DNA from: Bacteroidales bacterium UBA4360
GTDB lineage: Bacteria > Bacteroidota > Bacteroidia > Bacteroidales > UBA932
Length of the DNA: 57,090 nt
Assembly (NCBI GenBank): GCA_002393945.1
Contig: DGSO01000025.1
Coordinates: 1-57,090, forward strand
Direction of reading: 5' to 3'
In this document: positions 49,498 through 57,090 of the stretch, piece after piece
How the letters are laid out: each line of letters starts with the position of its first letter
How positions within the stretch are numbered: position 1 is the stretch's first letter
Position numbers and translations under genes: made by a program
Notes under the pieces: model-generated
Told to the model about the DNA's origin: nothing
Databases searched by the model: none
Seen by the model: only the letters and a program-made list of their open reading frames with translations

Positions 49498-51615
49498 TTA
49501 GTCTTCATCGGCAGGGAGGCGGTATCCGCTCTTTTCGATGATTCCCTTGGCCTGGGCTGCGGGAACCTCTGCATAGTGGTCGAAAGTCATGGTGCTGGTA
49601 GCACGTCCTGAGGACAGTGTACGCAGTATTGTGACGTATCCGAACTGTTCTGCGAGCGGAACGTATGCCTTGACGATGCGTGCTCCGTTGGCGGTGGAGT
49701 CCATTGCTACAATCTGTCCGCGCCTGCGGTTGAGGTCTCCCACGATGTCACCCATGTACTCTTCCGGAGTAACTACCTCAAGGCTCATGATGGGCTCGAG
49801 GAGTACCGGATGGCACTTGGGGCATGCGTGGCGGAAGGCCATTCTGGCTGCCAGCTCGAAGGAGAGTTGGTCGGAGTCTACCGGGTGGTAGCTGCCGTCG
49901 ATGACTTCCACCTTGAGGGAAGGAACCTCGTATCCTGCAAGGACACCGTTTGCCATCGCAGAGACGAATCCCTTTTCGATGGACGGGATGAATTCCTTGG
50001 GGATGTTGCCGCCCTTGACGGAATTGATGAACTGAAGACCCTGTACGCCTTCGTCGGCAGGAGAGATTTCGACGATGATGTCTGCGAACTTACCGCGGCC
50101 GCCGGTCTGCTTCTTGAAGACTTCGCGGAGCTGGAAGCTGCTGGTGATGGTTTCCTTGTAGTTGACCTGAGGGGCACCCTGGTTGATGTCTACGCCGAAT
50201 TCACGGCGGAGGCGGTCGACGATGATGTCCAGATGGAGCTCACCCATGCCGCTGATGACGGTCTGGCCGGTTTCGACGTCGGACTTGACAGTGAAGGTAG
50301 GATCCTCCTCTGCAAGCTTGCCGAGTGCTATACCAAGCTTGTCCAGGTCTTTCTGCGTCTTGGGCTCCACGGCGATTCCGATAACGGGATCCGGGAACTC
50401 CATTCTCTCAAGCGTAATGGGCTTCTCTTCCAGGCACACGGTATCACCGGTGCGAAGGTCCTTGAAGCCGACTGCCGCGCAGATGTCTCCGGCCTCGACG
50501 AACTCGATAGGGTTCTGGTGGTTGGAGTGCATCTGATACAAACGGGCCACACGCTCTTTCTTTGCCGTACGGGTGTTGTAGACGTAAGAACCTGCGTCCA
50601 GACGGCCGGAATATGCGCGGAGGAATGCAAGACGACCGACGAACGGATCCGTCGCAATCTTGAATACCAGTGCGCAGAAGGGCTCGTCGGCAGAGGGCTT
50701 GCGCTCTACCTCGTCACCTGTGCGGGGATTTGTTCCCTTCACTGCTCCCTTGTCCAGAGGAGAAGGCAGATACCTCATGACGGCATCCAGGAGGAACTGT
50801 ACGCCCTTGTTCTTGAATGAGGAACCGCAGCAGGCAGGGACGATCTGCATGGAGATGCAGCCCTTGCGGATTGCGGCGATAATCTCTTCGCGGGTGAGGG
50901 AGTCGGGATCCTCGAAATACTTCTCCATAAGGGTCTCATCGCATTCGGCTGCTGCCTCAAGGAGGATATCCCTCCAGCGGGCGGCTTCTCCCTTGAGTTC
51001 TGCGGGAATCTCGCCTTCATGATAGTTGACGAGCTCCTCAGAGCTGTTGTAGAAGATGGCCTTCATGTCGATGAGGTCGATGATGCCTTCGAACTTGTCT
51101 TCGGCACCGATGGGGAGACAGATAGGAACGGCGGTGGCTCCGAGTTTGGTCTTGATTTCCTCAACGCAAGCGAGGAAGTCAGCACCGACGCGGTCCATCT
51201 TGTTCACATAGGCAATCTTGGGCACGCCGTACTTGTCTGCCTGGCGCCATACGGTCTCAGACTGAGGCTGTACGCGGCCCACAGCGCAGAATGTGGCCAC
51301 CGTGCCGTCCAATACGCGCAGTGAACGCTCCACCTCGACGGTGAAGTCTACGTGTCCGGGAGTGTCGATAAGATTGATTTGATAGGTCTTGCCATCATAA
51401 TGCCAGAATGCTGTAGTAGCTGCGGAAGTGATTGTGATACCCCTTTCCTGCTCCTGCACCATCCAGTCCATTGTGGCGGCACCTTCGTGGACCTCTCCAA
51501 TCTTATGCGTCTTTCCGGTGTAGAAAAGAATGCGCTCAGACGTAGTGGTCTTACCGGCATCAATATGGGCCATGATGCCGATGTTACGTGTGTACCTTAG
51601 ATCTCTTGCTGCCAT
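49498..51615 (-). CDS. fusA: Elongation factor G
   Basis: This 705-residue GTPase drives translocation of tRNA and mRNA on the ribosome. G1 (AHIDAGKTTTSERIL), G2 (RGITITSAATT), G3 (DTPGHVDF) and G4 (NKMD) are intact, followed by domains II to V. The full length and the str-operon setting make it the canonical EF-G rather than a paralogue. Confidence 0.98.
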   Translation of the reverse strand: MAARDLRYTRNIGIMAHIDAGKTTTSERILFYTGKTHKIGEVHEGAATMDWMVQEQERGITITSAATTAFWHYDGKTYQINLIDTPGHVDFTVEVERSLRVLDGTVATFCAVGRVQPQSETVWRQADKYGVPKIAYVNKMDRVGADFLACVEEIKTKLGATAVPICLPIGAEDKFEGIIDLIDMKAIFYNSSEELVNYHEGEIPAELKGEAARWRDILLEAAAECDETLMEKYFEDPDSLTREEIIAAIRKGCISMQIVPACCGSSFKNKGVQFLLDAVMRYLPSPLDKGAVKGTNPRTGDEVERKPSADEPFCALVFKIATDPFVGRLAFLRAYSGRLDAGSYVYNTRTAKKERVARLYQMHSNHQNPIEFVEAGDICAAVGFKDLRTGDTVCLEEKPITLERMEFPDPVIGIAVEPKTQKDLDKLGIALGKLAEEDPTFTVKSDVETGQTVISGMGELHLDIIVDRLRREFGVDINQGAPQVNYKETITSSFQLREVFKKQTGGRGKFADIIVEISPADEGVQGLQFINSVKGGNIPKEFIPSIEKGFVSAMANGVLAGYEVPSLKVEVIDGSYHPVDSDQLSFELAARMAFRHACPKCHPVLLEPIMSLEVVTPEEYMGDIVGDLNRRRGQIVAMDSTANGARIVKAYVPLAEQFGYVTILRTLSSGRATSTMTFDHYAEVPAAQAKGIIEKSGYRLPADED

Positions 51616-51629
51616 TTAAGCTTTGACTT

Positions 51630-52106
51630 TTAGAAACGGAAGTGTGCAAATGCCTTGTTGGCCTCTGCCATTCTGTGCATATCTTCCTTGCGCTTGAATG
51701 CACCACCTTCGTTGTTGTATGCTGCAACGATTTCGGCGCAGAGCTTCTCTGCCATGGAATGACCTGAACGCTTGCGGGCGAACTGGATCATGTTCTTCAT
51801 GGCGACGGAGACTTTACGTTCCGGACGAAGTTCAGTCGGCACCTGGAAGTTTGCACCGCCGATACGGCGTGACTTGACCTCGATCTGAGGGGTCACGTTC
51901 TCAAGGGCAGTCTTCCAAATATCGAGAGGAGCCTTGTCAGAATCTTTCATCTTCTCGCCTACCATGTCAATGGCATCATAAAAGATCGAATACGCGATAC
52001 TCTTCTTCCCCTGCAGCATAAGATTGTTCACGAAACGGGTAACTTCCACATCGTGAAACTTAGGATCAGGAAGTAGAATCCTCTTTTTAGGCTTCGCTTT
52101 TCTCAT
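51630..52106 (-). CDS. rpsG: 30S ribosomal protein S7
   Basis: This encodes 158 residues of S7, which nucleates assembly of the 30S head. It starts MRKAKPKKRILLPDPKF and has the FVNNLMLQGKKSIAYSIFYDA and SRRIGGANFQVPTEL segments. It lies 14 bases before fusA on the transcript and 27 bases after rpsL. Confidence 0.98.
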   Translation of the reverse strand: MRKAKPKKRILLPDPKFHDVEVTRFVNNLMLQGKKSIAYSIFYDAIDMVGEKMKDSDKAPLDIWKTALENVTPQIEVKSRRIGGANFQVPTELRPERKVSVAMKNMIQFARKRSGHSMAEKLCAEIVAAYNNEGGAFKRKEDMHRMAEANKAFAHFRF

Positions 52107-52133
52107 TTTGAAAAAATGTTAAAGGTGAATGAA

Positions 52134-52517
52134 TTACTTCTTAGATTTCTTAGGACGTTTTGCGCCATAGAGGGAACGGGACTGAGTCCTTCCATCTACA
52201 CCGGCGGTATCCAAAGCTCCTCTAAGGATGTGGTAACGGACACCCGGGAGGTCCTTTACACGGCCTCCGCGGACGAGCACGATGGAGTGCTCCTGGAGGT
52301 TGTGGCCTTCACCAGGGATGTAGGCATTGACCTCTTTGGCGTTGGAAAGACGGACACGGGCTACCTTACGCATAGCTGAGTTCGGCTTTTTAGGGGTTGT
52401 CGTGTAAACACGAAGACAAACACCACGCTTCTGAGGGCAAGCATCCAACGCACGAGACTTGCTCTTTACCTCGAGCTGCTCGCGTCCTTTACGGACTAAT
52501 TGTTGAATTGTAGGCAT
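52134..52517 (-). CDS. rpsL: 30S ribosomal protein S12
   Basis: This encodes 127 residues of S12, in the decoding centre. It has the invariant TTPKKPNSAMRKVARVRL segment with the lysine at the streptomycin-resistance position (KPNSA) and the PGVRYHILRGALDTAGV segment. It is the first gene of the str transcript. Confidence 0.98.
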   Translation of the reverse strand: MPTIQQLVRKGREQLEVKSKSRALDACPQKRGVCLRVYTTTPKKPNSAMRKVARVRLSNAKEVNAYIPGEGHNLQEHSIVLVRGGRVKDLPGVRYHILRGALDTAGVDGRTQSRSLYGAKRPKKSKK

Positions 52518-52551
52518 AAATGTTTGTTAATAAATAAATTATAGTTACTTT

Positions 52552-52583
52552 CCGTTTTACGGGCTTATGTCCGCGCAAAACGG
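52552..52583 (-). promoter_or_regulatory. Hairpin in the rpsL leader
   Basis: CCGTTTT (52552-52558) and AAAACGG (52577-52583) form a 7-bp stem with an 18-base loop in the 5' leader of the rpsL transcript, starting almost at the predicted transcription start. A role in autoregulation by a ribosomal protein is possible but not shown. Confidence 0.4.
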
Positions 52584-52587
52584 GCTG

Positions 52588-52619
52588 CAAAGATAGTAAA
52601 AATATTTTGAATCACAAAA
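52588..52619 (-). promoter_or_regulatory. str operon promoter
   Basis: On the minus strand TTTTG (complement of 52615-52619), 19 bases, then TATCTTTG (complement of 52588-52595) is a textbook Bacteroidota promoter with the same spacing as the rRNA promoter. It gives a leader of about 65 bases before rpsL. Confidence 0.9.
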
Positions 52620-52628
52620 GGGTTCTAC

Positions 52629-52659
52629 TTGCACAGACTGCATTTTTTTCCTATATTCG
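52629..52659 (+). promoter_or_regulatory. Promoter of the lipoprotein gene at 52665
   Basis: TTG (52629-52631), 20 bases, then TATATTCG (52652-52659) is a near-consensus promoter. The ATG begins five bases after the -7 box, so the transcript would be almost leaderless. Confidence 0.6.
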
Positions 52660-52664
52660 CAGAT

Positions 52665-53393
52665 ATGAAAAAGTTAATTCCCATACTTCTGGTTGCCGCG
52701 GCCGCTTTATCGTGCACCCGCAGCATCTCCAAAGGCACCTATACGGACAATGTAACCATGCCCGCCGCGGAAGGAAGCGCAGACTCCCTTTTCATGTCCA
52801 TGAGCATTGAATTCGTGAAAGGACGCCTTCCCGATGCCGCCAGAAGCGAAATCAACGGAGCCATCATCTCCCGCGCCTTCGACCTTTACGACAGCCCCGT
52901 TGCAATAGAGGAGGCCGCCGTGACCTACAGGGAAAACCTCATTGACGAATACCTCAACGAAAACTCCGGCTCCGACACCTCCTCATGGGAAGACATCCTG
53001 GAGGGAGAATTCAAGGACAGCTACAAGGGCTGGGTCAACTACAGCCTTACCTATTATACATACAGGGGCGGAGCCCACGGACTCCAGACCGTAAGCCCCA
53101 TCGTGTTCGACCGCAAGTCCGGCGCCATCCTCAGCGAAAAGGACCTTTTTGCCGATGGATACCGGGACGGCGTCGCTGACCTCCTCCGCAAGACCATCGC
53201 CGCAAACATGGCCGCCGATGATCCCGAACTCGAAAGCCTGGTGTCCATGGAACAGGTTGTCCCCAACGACAACTTTTCCGCCGGGGCCGACGGCGTCACC
53301 TGGTACTTCCAGCCCTACGAAATCGGCCCTTATGCCCTTGGCGTAGTGAGCGCCACCATTTCCTGGAATGAACTCAGTCCCTACCTGAAATGA
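52665..53393 (+). CDS. Lipoprotein with DUF4163/DUF3298-like domain
   Basis: From the ATG at 52665 this is a 242-residue lipoprotein (lipobox AALSC). The C-terminal half, with YTYRGGAHGLQTVSPIVFDRKSG and the GVTWYFQPYEIGPYALG segment, matches the DUF3298 pattern found with DUF4163 in RsiV-like and lipoprotein families. In RsiV this fold binds lysozyme, but nothing here shows such a role. A longer reading frame from 52629 is rejected, as it would start inside the promoter. It overlaps the next gene by ATGA. Confidence 0.8.
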   Translation: MKKLIPILLVAAAALSCTRSISKGTYTDNVTMPAAEGSADSLFMSMSIEFVKGRLPDAARSEINGAIISRAFDLYDSPVAIEEAAVTYRENLIDEYLNENSGSDTSSWEDILEGEFKDSYKGWVNYSLTYYTYRGGAHGLQTVSPIVFDRKSGAILSEKDLFADGYRDGVADLLRKTIAANMAADDPELESLVSMEQVVPNDNFSAGADGVTWYFQPYEIGPYALGVVSATISWNELSPYLK

Positions 53394-53917
53394 AAACGAA
53401 GTGGATAGTAACGGAGATAGACGGCAAGGTTGCCTCCATTTCCACAGACTACAGGCACCTCAAGACCATAGGTGCCGCGCTTGCCGAACTGCCGCCGGAA
53501 AGTATCGGCAGCGTGACTACCAGGAAAATCTCCACCGCGGAGCTGGCTGCCATGAAACCGGCATGGGAAGACCTTCGCCTCTTCGGGACGCCTTTCCAGC
53601 TCAAGGTATGGAAAACCCTTTTCGACATTCCCCGAACCAGGATCTACAGCTATTCAGAGCTGGCCGCCCTTGCCGATAATCCCCAGGGCGTGCGCCCCGT
53701 GGCACATGCGGTGGCGATAAACCCGGTGGCCTGGGTAATCCCCTGCCACCTCATCGTCCCGAAAGAAACGCTGGACAAAGCAAAGGAAATCCGCGAGACC
53801 GCAGAAAAGACCCTCTTCAAAGGGCAGGACCTTTACCTTCTGGACTCCATCGACGTGGGTGAATTCGCCTACGGAGCCGATATAAAACGTGAACTAATCA
53901 AGCTGCAGCTTGCATGA
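53390..53917 (+). CDS. O6-alkylguanine-DNA alkyltransferase-like protein
   Basis: This 175-residue cytoplasmic protein has an MGMT/Ogt C-terminal domain. FGTPFQLKVWKTLFDIPRTR, the helix with VRPVAHAVAINP and the active-site Cys C119 in VIPCHLIVPKE are seen. The usual PCHRV(I/V) reads PCHLIV, so the residue after the catalytic triad differs from the norm. The catalytic Cys is kept, unlike in ATL proteins. It is likely a DNA repair methyltransferase, with some doubt about activity. It overlaps both neighbours by ATGA. Confidence 0.85.
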   Translation: MKTKWIVTEIDGKVASISTDYRHLKTIGAALAELPPESIGSVTTRKISTAELAAMKPAWEDLRLFGTPFQLKVWKTLFDIPRTRIYSYSELAALADNPQGVRPVAHAVAINPVAWVIPCHLIVPKETLDKAKEIRETAEKTLFKGQDLYLLDSIDVGEFAYGADIKRELIKLQLA

Positions 53918-55188
53918 AAAAACCTTTCGAGCGCTTTGACATGGCCCGCGACCCCGTGCGGACCAAATGGTATCTGAAACCCCTCACTAAGCTTCTCAGC
54001 TGGCCGGATATGATAACTCATCGGCCTGCGATTCATTTCCACGGAGTGAGCGCCCCGCTGAAACCGCCGTACCTCATGCTGTGCAACCACAATGCCTTCA
54101 TGGATTTCAAGGTTGCGACGCAGGTCATCTATCCCTACAGGGCGAACTACGTGGTGGCCATCGACGGGTTCATCGGCAGGGAGTGGCTCCTGAGGGCGGT
54201 GGGCTGCATCTGCAAGAGGAAATTCACCAACGATACCGTCCTCATCAGGCAGCTGGTGAAGGTTATCGGCAACAGGGACATCGCAGTGGTGTATCCGGAG
54301 GCCCGCTACTCCCTGTGCGGGACCACCGCCGTCCTTCCGGCCGCGCTGGGAAAGCTGTGCAAGCTGCTCAAGGTGCCTGTCGTCACCTTGATAACCCACG
54401 GGCATCACGTGAACTCCCCTTTCTGGAACCTTCACGACCGCAAAATCCACACTGAAGTGGACTACACCCTCCTCCTCACCCCGGAGGAAATAGAGCAGAT
54501 GCCTGCCGATGAAATCAACTCCCGCATAGTGGAGGCATTCCAGTATGACGATTTCGCCTGGCAGAAGGCCACCGGCACCAAGGTAACGTATGAAAAGAGG
54601 GCCGAAGGTCTCCACAAGGTCCTTTACCAGTGCCCGCACTGCGGCCGCGAGTACGAAATGGACTCTGCCGGAGTGGAAATCTTCTGCAACCACTGCGGAA
54701 AGAGATGGAAGATGACTGAGCTCGGAGAGCTCCAGGCCCTTGAAGGAGAAACGGAGTTCTCGCACATTCCCGACTGGTACGAATGGGAGAGGGCCAATGT
54801 GAAGGCCGAGGTTGAAGCCGGCACCTACGACAGCGGCATCCTGCCCGTCCATATCGACAGCCTTCCCAACGCCAAGAAGTTCATACGACTCGGCAGCGGC
54901 ACCCTCCGGCATGACATGACCGGCTTCCACGTGCGCGGAACAGACGTGGACGGAGACCCCTTCGAGACGGACTGGCCGGTTCCGTCACTGTATTCGGTAC
55001 ATATAGAATATGAGTACCTGGGCAAATATGGAGACTGCATAGACCTGAACACCCTTCAGGACACCTGGTACACATATCCTGAAGCCCCCGCAAAGTTCTC
55101 CGTGACCAAGATGGCGCTCGCCACGGAGGAACTCTATTACGCCCACAGAAGGGCAATCGGCAAACCTTGTCCTCCGGGACTGGCATAG
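53914..55188 (+). CDS. PlsC-like acyltransferase with zinc-ribbon domain
   Basis: This 424-residue protein has an N-terminal lysophospholipid acyltransferase domain with the HX4D motif (LCNHNAFMDF, near residue 55) and YPEARYSLCG as the second block. A zinc ribbon with four cysteines follows (CPHCGREY and CNHCGKRW, about 238-260), and then a C-terminal domain of about 150 residues that I do not recognise. The acyltransferase probably acts at the inner membrane face on a phospholipid or related acceptor. The zinc ribbon is not part of standard PlsC. It is coupled by ATGA to the gene before it. Confidence 0.82.
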   Translation: MKKPFERFDMARDPVRTKWYLKPLTKLLSWPDMITHRPAIHFHGVSAPLKPPYLMLCNHNAFMDFKVATQVIYPYRANYVVAIDGFIGREWLLRAVGCICKRKFTNDTVLIRQLVKVIGNRDIAVVYPEARYSLCGTTAVLPAALGKLCKLLKVPVVTLITHGHHVNSPFWNLHDRKIHTEVDYTLLLTPEEIEQMPADEINSRIVEAFQYDDFAWQKATGTKVTYEKRAEGLHKVLYQCPHCGREYEMDSAGVEIFCNHCGKRWKMTELGELQALEGETEFSHIPDWYEWERANVKAEVEAGTYDSGILPVHIDSLPNAKKFIRLGSGTLRHDMTGFHVRGTDVDGDPFETDWPVPSLYSVHIEYEYLGKYGDCIDLNTLQDTWYTYPEAPAKFSVTKMALATEELYYAHRRAIGKPCPPGLA

Positions 55189-55189
55189 A

Positions 55190-55657
55190 ATGACACAGAA
55201 GACAAACGCTGCAAGGCTGCTGGATGCGGCCGGTATAAAATACGACCTCATCCCCTACGAGGTGGATGAGAACAACCTGGACGCAGGACACGTTGCCGCC
55301 CAGCTTGGAGAAGACCTGGACCGCGTCTTCAAGACGCTGGTGCTTCGCGGAGACAAGTCCGGACTGTTCGTCTGCGTGGTCCCGGGCTCCACGGAAGTAG
55401 ACCTGAAAGTGGCCGCAAAGATTTCCGGCAACAAGAACTGCGAGATGATTCATGTAAAGGAGCTGCTGCCCCTTACGGGCTACATCCGGGGCGGCTGCAG
55501 CCCCATCGGCATGAAAAAGCCCTACCCCATTTTCATCCACGAATCCGCCGAGCTTTATGACTATATCTATATATCGGCAGGAGTGCGGGGCCTTCAGATA
55601 CGAATATCACCGGCCGACCTGATTTCTTTCGTCGGTGCGGGGGTATATCCTTTATAA
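55190..55657 (+). CDS. ybaK: Cys-tRNA(Pro) deacylase YbaK
   Basis: This 155-residue YbaK/EbsC family protein hydrolyses mischarged Cys-tRNA-Pro. The fold marks are seen: TNAARLLDAAGIKYDLIPYE, the lysine in VFKTLVLRGDK and the C-terminal GYIRGGCSPIGMKKPYP motif. The length is normal. It starts 1 base after the acyltransferase stop, so it ends a four-gene transcript. Confidence 0.93.
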   Translation: MTQKTNAARLLDAAGIKYDLIPYEVDENNLDAGHVAAQLGEDLDRVFKTLVLRGDKSGLFVCVVPGSTEVDLKVAAKISGNKNCEMIHVKELLPLTGYIRGGCSPIGMKKPYPIFIHESAELYDYIYISAGVRGLQIRISPADLISFVGAGVYPL

Positions 55658-55672
55658 TTAAAATATTTTTTG

Positions 55673-55680
55673 TATCTTTG
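55673..55680 (+). promoter_or_regulatory. -7 element for the sensor gene
   Basis: TATCTTTG fits TAnnTTTG and lies 26 bases before the ATG at 55707. The -33 position has only a partial match (TTTAT). Confidence 0.6.
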
Positions 55681-55706
55681 ATGCCTAACCACCTCTTTGG
55701 ACTCTA

Positions 55707-57090
55707 ATGCCCAAACCGCGCGACTTCATACCCAGGACAATGTCTGCCAAAATCATAACGCAGACAGTCCTTGCGATTGCCATGCTCCTGATTCCAATCA
55801 TTATTGGAATGGTCATCGGAACCAGGATGATTATTAAGGAAGAGGTGGGGCATCAGGTAGACCAGGCACTCAACGGCATCGCATACAGGATAGACAACAC
55901 GCTCCTGAACGTGGAGCAGACAGCCGCAATTCTCCGGGATGAAATAACGACGCATCTGGACAGGCCCCAGGACCTTGGCAGATTGTGCCGGAATGTGCTC
56001 GAGACCAATCCGTCCATAAGCGGATGCGCCATCGCCCTGAATCCTGACAAGTACACCTTTGGCGGAAAACCGTTCATGACATACGTCCACCGGGCGCACG
56101 GCGGCATCCACGCCAACAGGCAATCCCGGGCATTGCTGACATCCGATACCTTTACAGACAAGCCCTTTACGGAACAGACATGGTACACAAAACCAATCCG
56201 GGAAGGAGTCGCCTCCTGGGTGGGACCGCTCAGGAATGAGGAAGTTGAGAATGAGCCCTTGATCTCATACGATGTTCCCATCGTCAAGGACAGTTCTGTC
56301 CTGGGTGTCCTGGGGATAGACATGTCTCTCGATGTCCTCACGCACATTGCCCAGAATTACAGGACGTCCACACATTCACACATCACCATCCTGGACAAGG
56401 ATGGCTCCTATATCGTTCATCCCGACAGCACCCGCCTCCTTTACATGAACGGTCCGGCCAGACTGAAGGATAACGATGACCCTTCCGTCATGGAAGCGCG
56501 CAGGGAAATGGTCGAGGGGAAATCCGGAAGACGGTTCCTCACCCTGGATTCCACACGGTACCTCGTGGCATACATGCCTTTCAGGCAGTCAGCATACCCG
56601 AAAAGGAAATTGGACAACCTTGGATGGAGCATTGCCGTAGTTTACCCGGAAAAGGAATTATATGACGAATTCGACCCCGGCTTCCGCCTTGCCATCATCA
56701 TGACGCTTGCCGGCCTGTTCCTTCTTACCGTCGGCGCCTACGTAATCTCAAGAATCAGTCTCAGACCGCTCAGAAGGCTGATGTACGTAACTAAAATCAT
56801 CTCCAACGGAAATTACAGGCTGCCCGGTTTTGAGACGTCACGCCAAGACGAGGTCGGGCGGCTTCAAACCCAGTATAACAAGATGCTGCAGTCAGTTTCC
56901 CGCCACATGGAGCAGTTGCAGGATTTGTCGCAGAAAGAAGATGCTGCCCAGAATGCGCTTGCCCAGACATACGCGAGAACGCAGGAAATCAAGAAGCAAA
57001 GGGCCGCTTTCTTCAGCAACATGACACACCAGATGGCCGATGTTACGGCAGCAATCCAAAACAGCGTGGACAGACTCAATGAATCCGGCT
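55707..57090 (+). CDS. Cache-HAMP sensor protein, probable histidine kinase (truncated by the window)
   Basis: The frame from ATG 55707 stays open to the end of the window (at least 461 residues). It has a first membrane helix (about residues 14-38), a periplasmic dCache-type sensor domain (about 40-325, with WVGPLRNEEV and SVLGVLGIDMSLDVL), a second membrane helix (about 330-350, MTLAGLFLLTVGAYVIS) and a HAMP domain (ISLRPLRRLMYVTKIIS). A coiled coil follows, then FFSNMTHQMADVTAAIQ. That last part resembles a HisKA H-box, but the usual H-E/D-x-R-T-P continuation is missing. The kinase domain is outside the window. Confidence 0.85.
   Translation, partial: MPKPRDFIPRTMSAKIITQTVLAIAMLLIPIIIGMVIGTRMIIKEEVGHQVDQALNGIAYRIDNTLLNVEQTAAILRDEITTHLDRPQDLGRLCRNVLETNPSISGCAIALNPDKYTFGGKPFMTYVHRAHGGIHANRQSRALLTSDTFTDKPFTEQTWYTKPIREGVASWVGPLRNEEVENEPLISYDVPIVKDSSVLGVLGIDMSLDVLTHIAQNYRTSTHSHITILDKDGSYIVHPDSTRLLYMNGPARLKDNDDPSVMEARREMVEGKSGRRFLTLDSTRYLVAYMPFRQSAYPKRKLDNLGWSIAVVYPEKELYDEFDPGFRLAIIMTLAGLFLLTVGAYVISRISLRPLRRLMYVTKIISNGNYRLPGFETSRQDEVGRLQTQYNKMLQSVSRHMEQLQDLSQKEDAAQNALAQTYARTQEIKKQRAAFFSNMTHQMADVTAAIQNSVDRLNESG

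Noticed and set aside
1..57090. CRISPR array, prophage or insertion sequence
   Set aside because: No regular spacer repeats, cas genes, transposases, integrases or phage structural genes were found anywhere in the window.

Overview
The window reads as a chromosomal segment of a Bacteroidota bacterium, most likely an uncultured gut-type Bacteroidales. The evidence is paired SusC/SusD genes, SusD proteins ending in the usual QNPGY motif, many lipoproteins, near-absence of Shine-Dalgarno sequences, promoters of the TTTG-19 bp-TAnnTTTG type, a Bacteroidales-like 16S rRNA 5' end, and the gene order rpsL-rpsG-fusA-rpsJ. No phage, insertion sequence, plasmid gene or CRISPR array was seen. The species cannot be named from the sequence alone.

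Layout. 1-543: start of a leftward 16S rRNA gene with its promoter. 543-7131: rightward housekeeping and envelope genes: a secreted protein, a coiled-coil protein, asnS, then a tightly overlapping chain of udk, a TonB-like protein, a secreted protein and an M16 peptidase split over two frames, then a small outer-membrane protein. 7428-9626: recQ, leftward. 9806-17001: rightward FKBP isomerase, an SSB-like DUF3127 protein, a small membrane protein, dnaG, metG and a secreted nuclease. 17053-42504: about 25 kb of leftward genes forming a polysaccharide utilisation locus, with a divergent AraC-type regulator at 42653-43513. 43546-47450: leftward serC-serA-DUF1015 and a YigZ-type gene. 47541-48943: rightward pRiA4b-ORF3-like gene and miaA. 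49020-52517: leftward tRNA(CAT) and rpsL-rpsG-fusA-rpsJ. 52665-57090: rightward lipoprotein, alkyltransferase-like protein, PlsC-like acyltransferase, YbaK and a truncated sensor.

How the locus works (inference from families). The GH26 lipoprotein should cut beta-mannan outside the cell. Two SusC/SusD pairs and two accessory lipoproteins bind and import oligosaccharides. Periplasmic GH2, GH30, a GH5-like enzyme, a further clan-A hydrolase and a CE1 esterase trim and deacylate them. A sodium-solute symporter carries short sugars inward, where a GH130 phosphorylase lacking a signal peptide acts. No alpha-galactosidase or mannobiose epimerase is present, so the substrate is more likely a plain or acetylated (gluco)mannan, or a mixed glycan, than galactomannan.

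The points most worth a second look are: the second SusC, which lacks both the N-terminal extension and a TonB box; a module apparently shared by lipoproteins at the two ends of the locus; a mobile-type repeat translated in frame inside metG; an inverted copy of a tRNA 3' end where the ribosomal protein cluster is broken; the DUF1015 gene beside serC-serA; and a DUF3127 protein with an SSB-like tail between recQ and dnaG.
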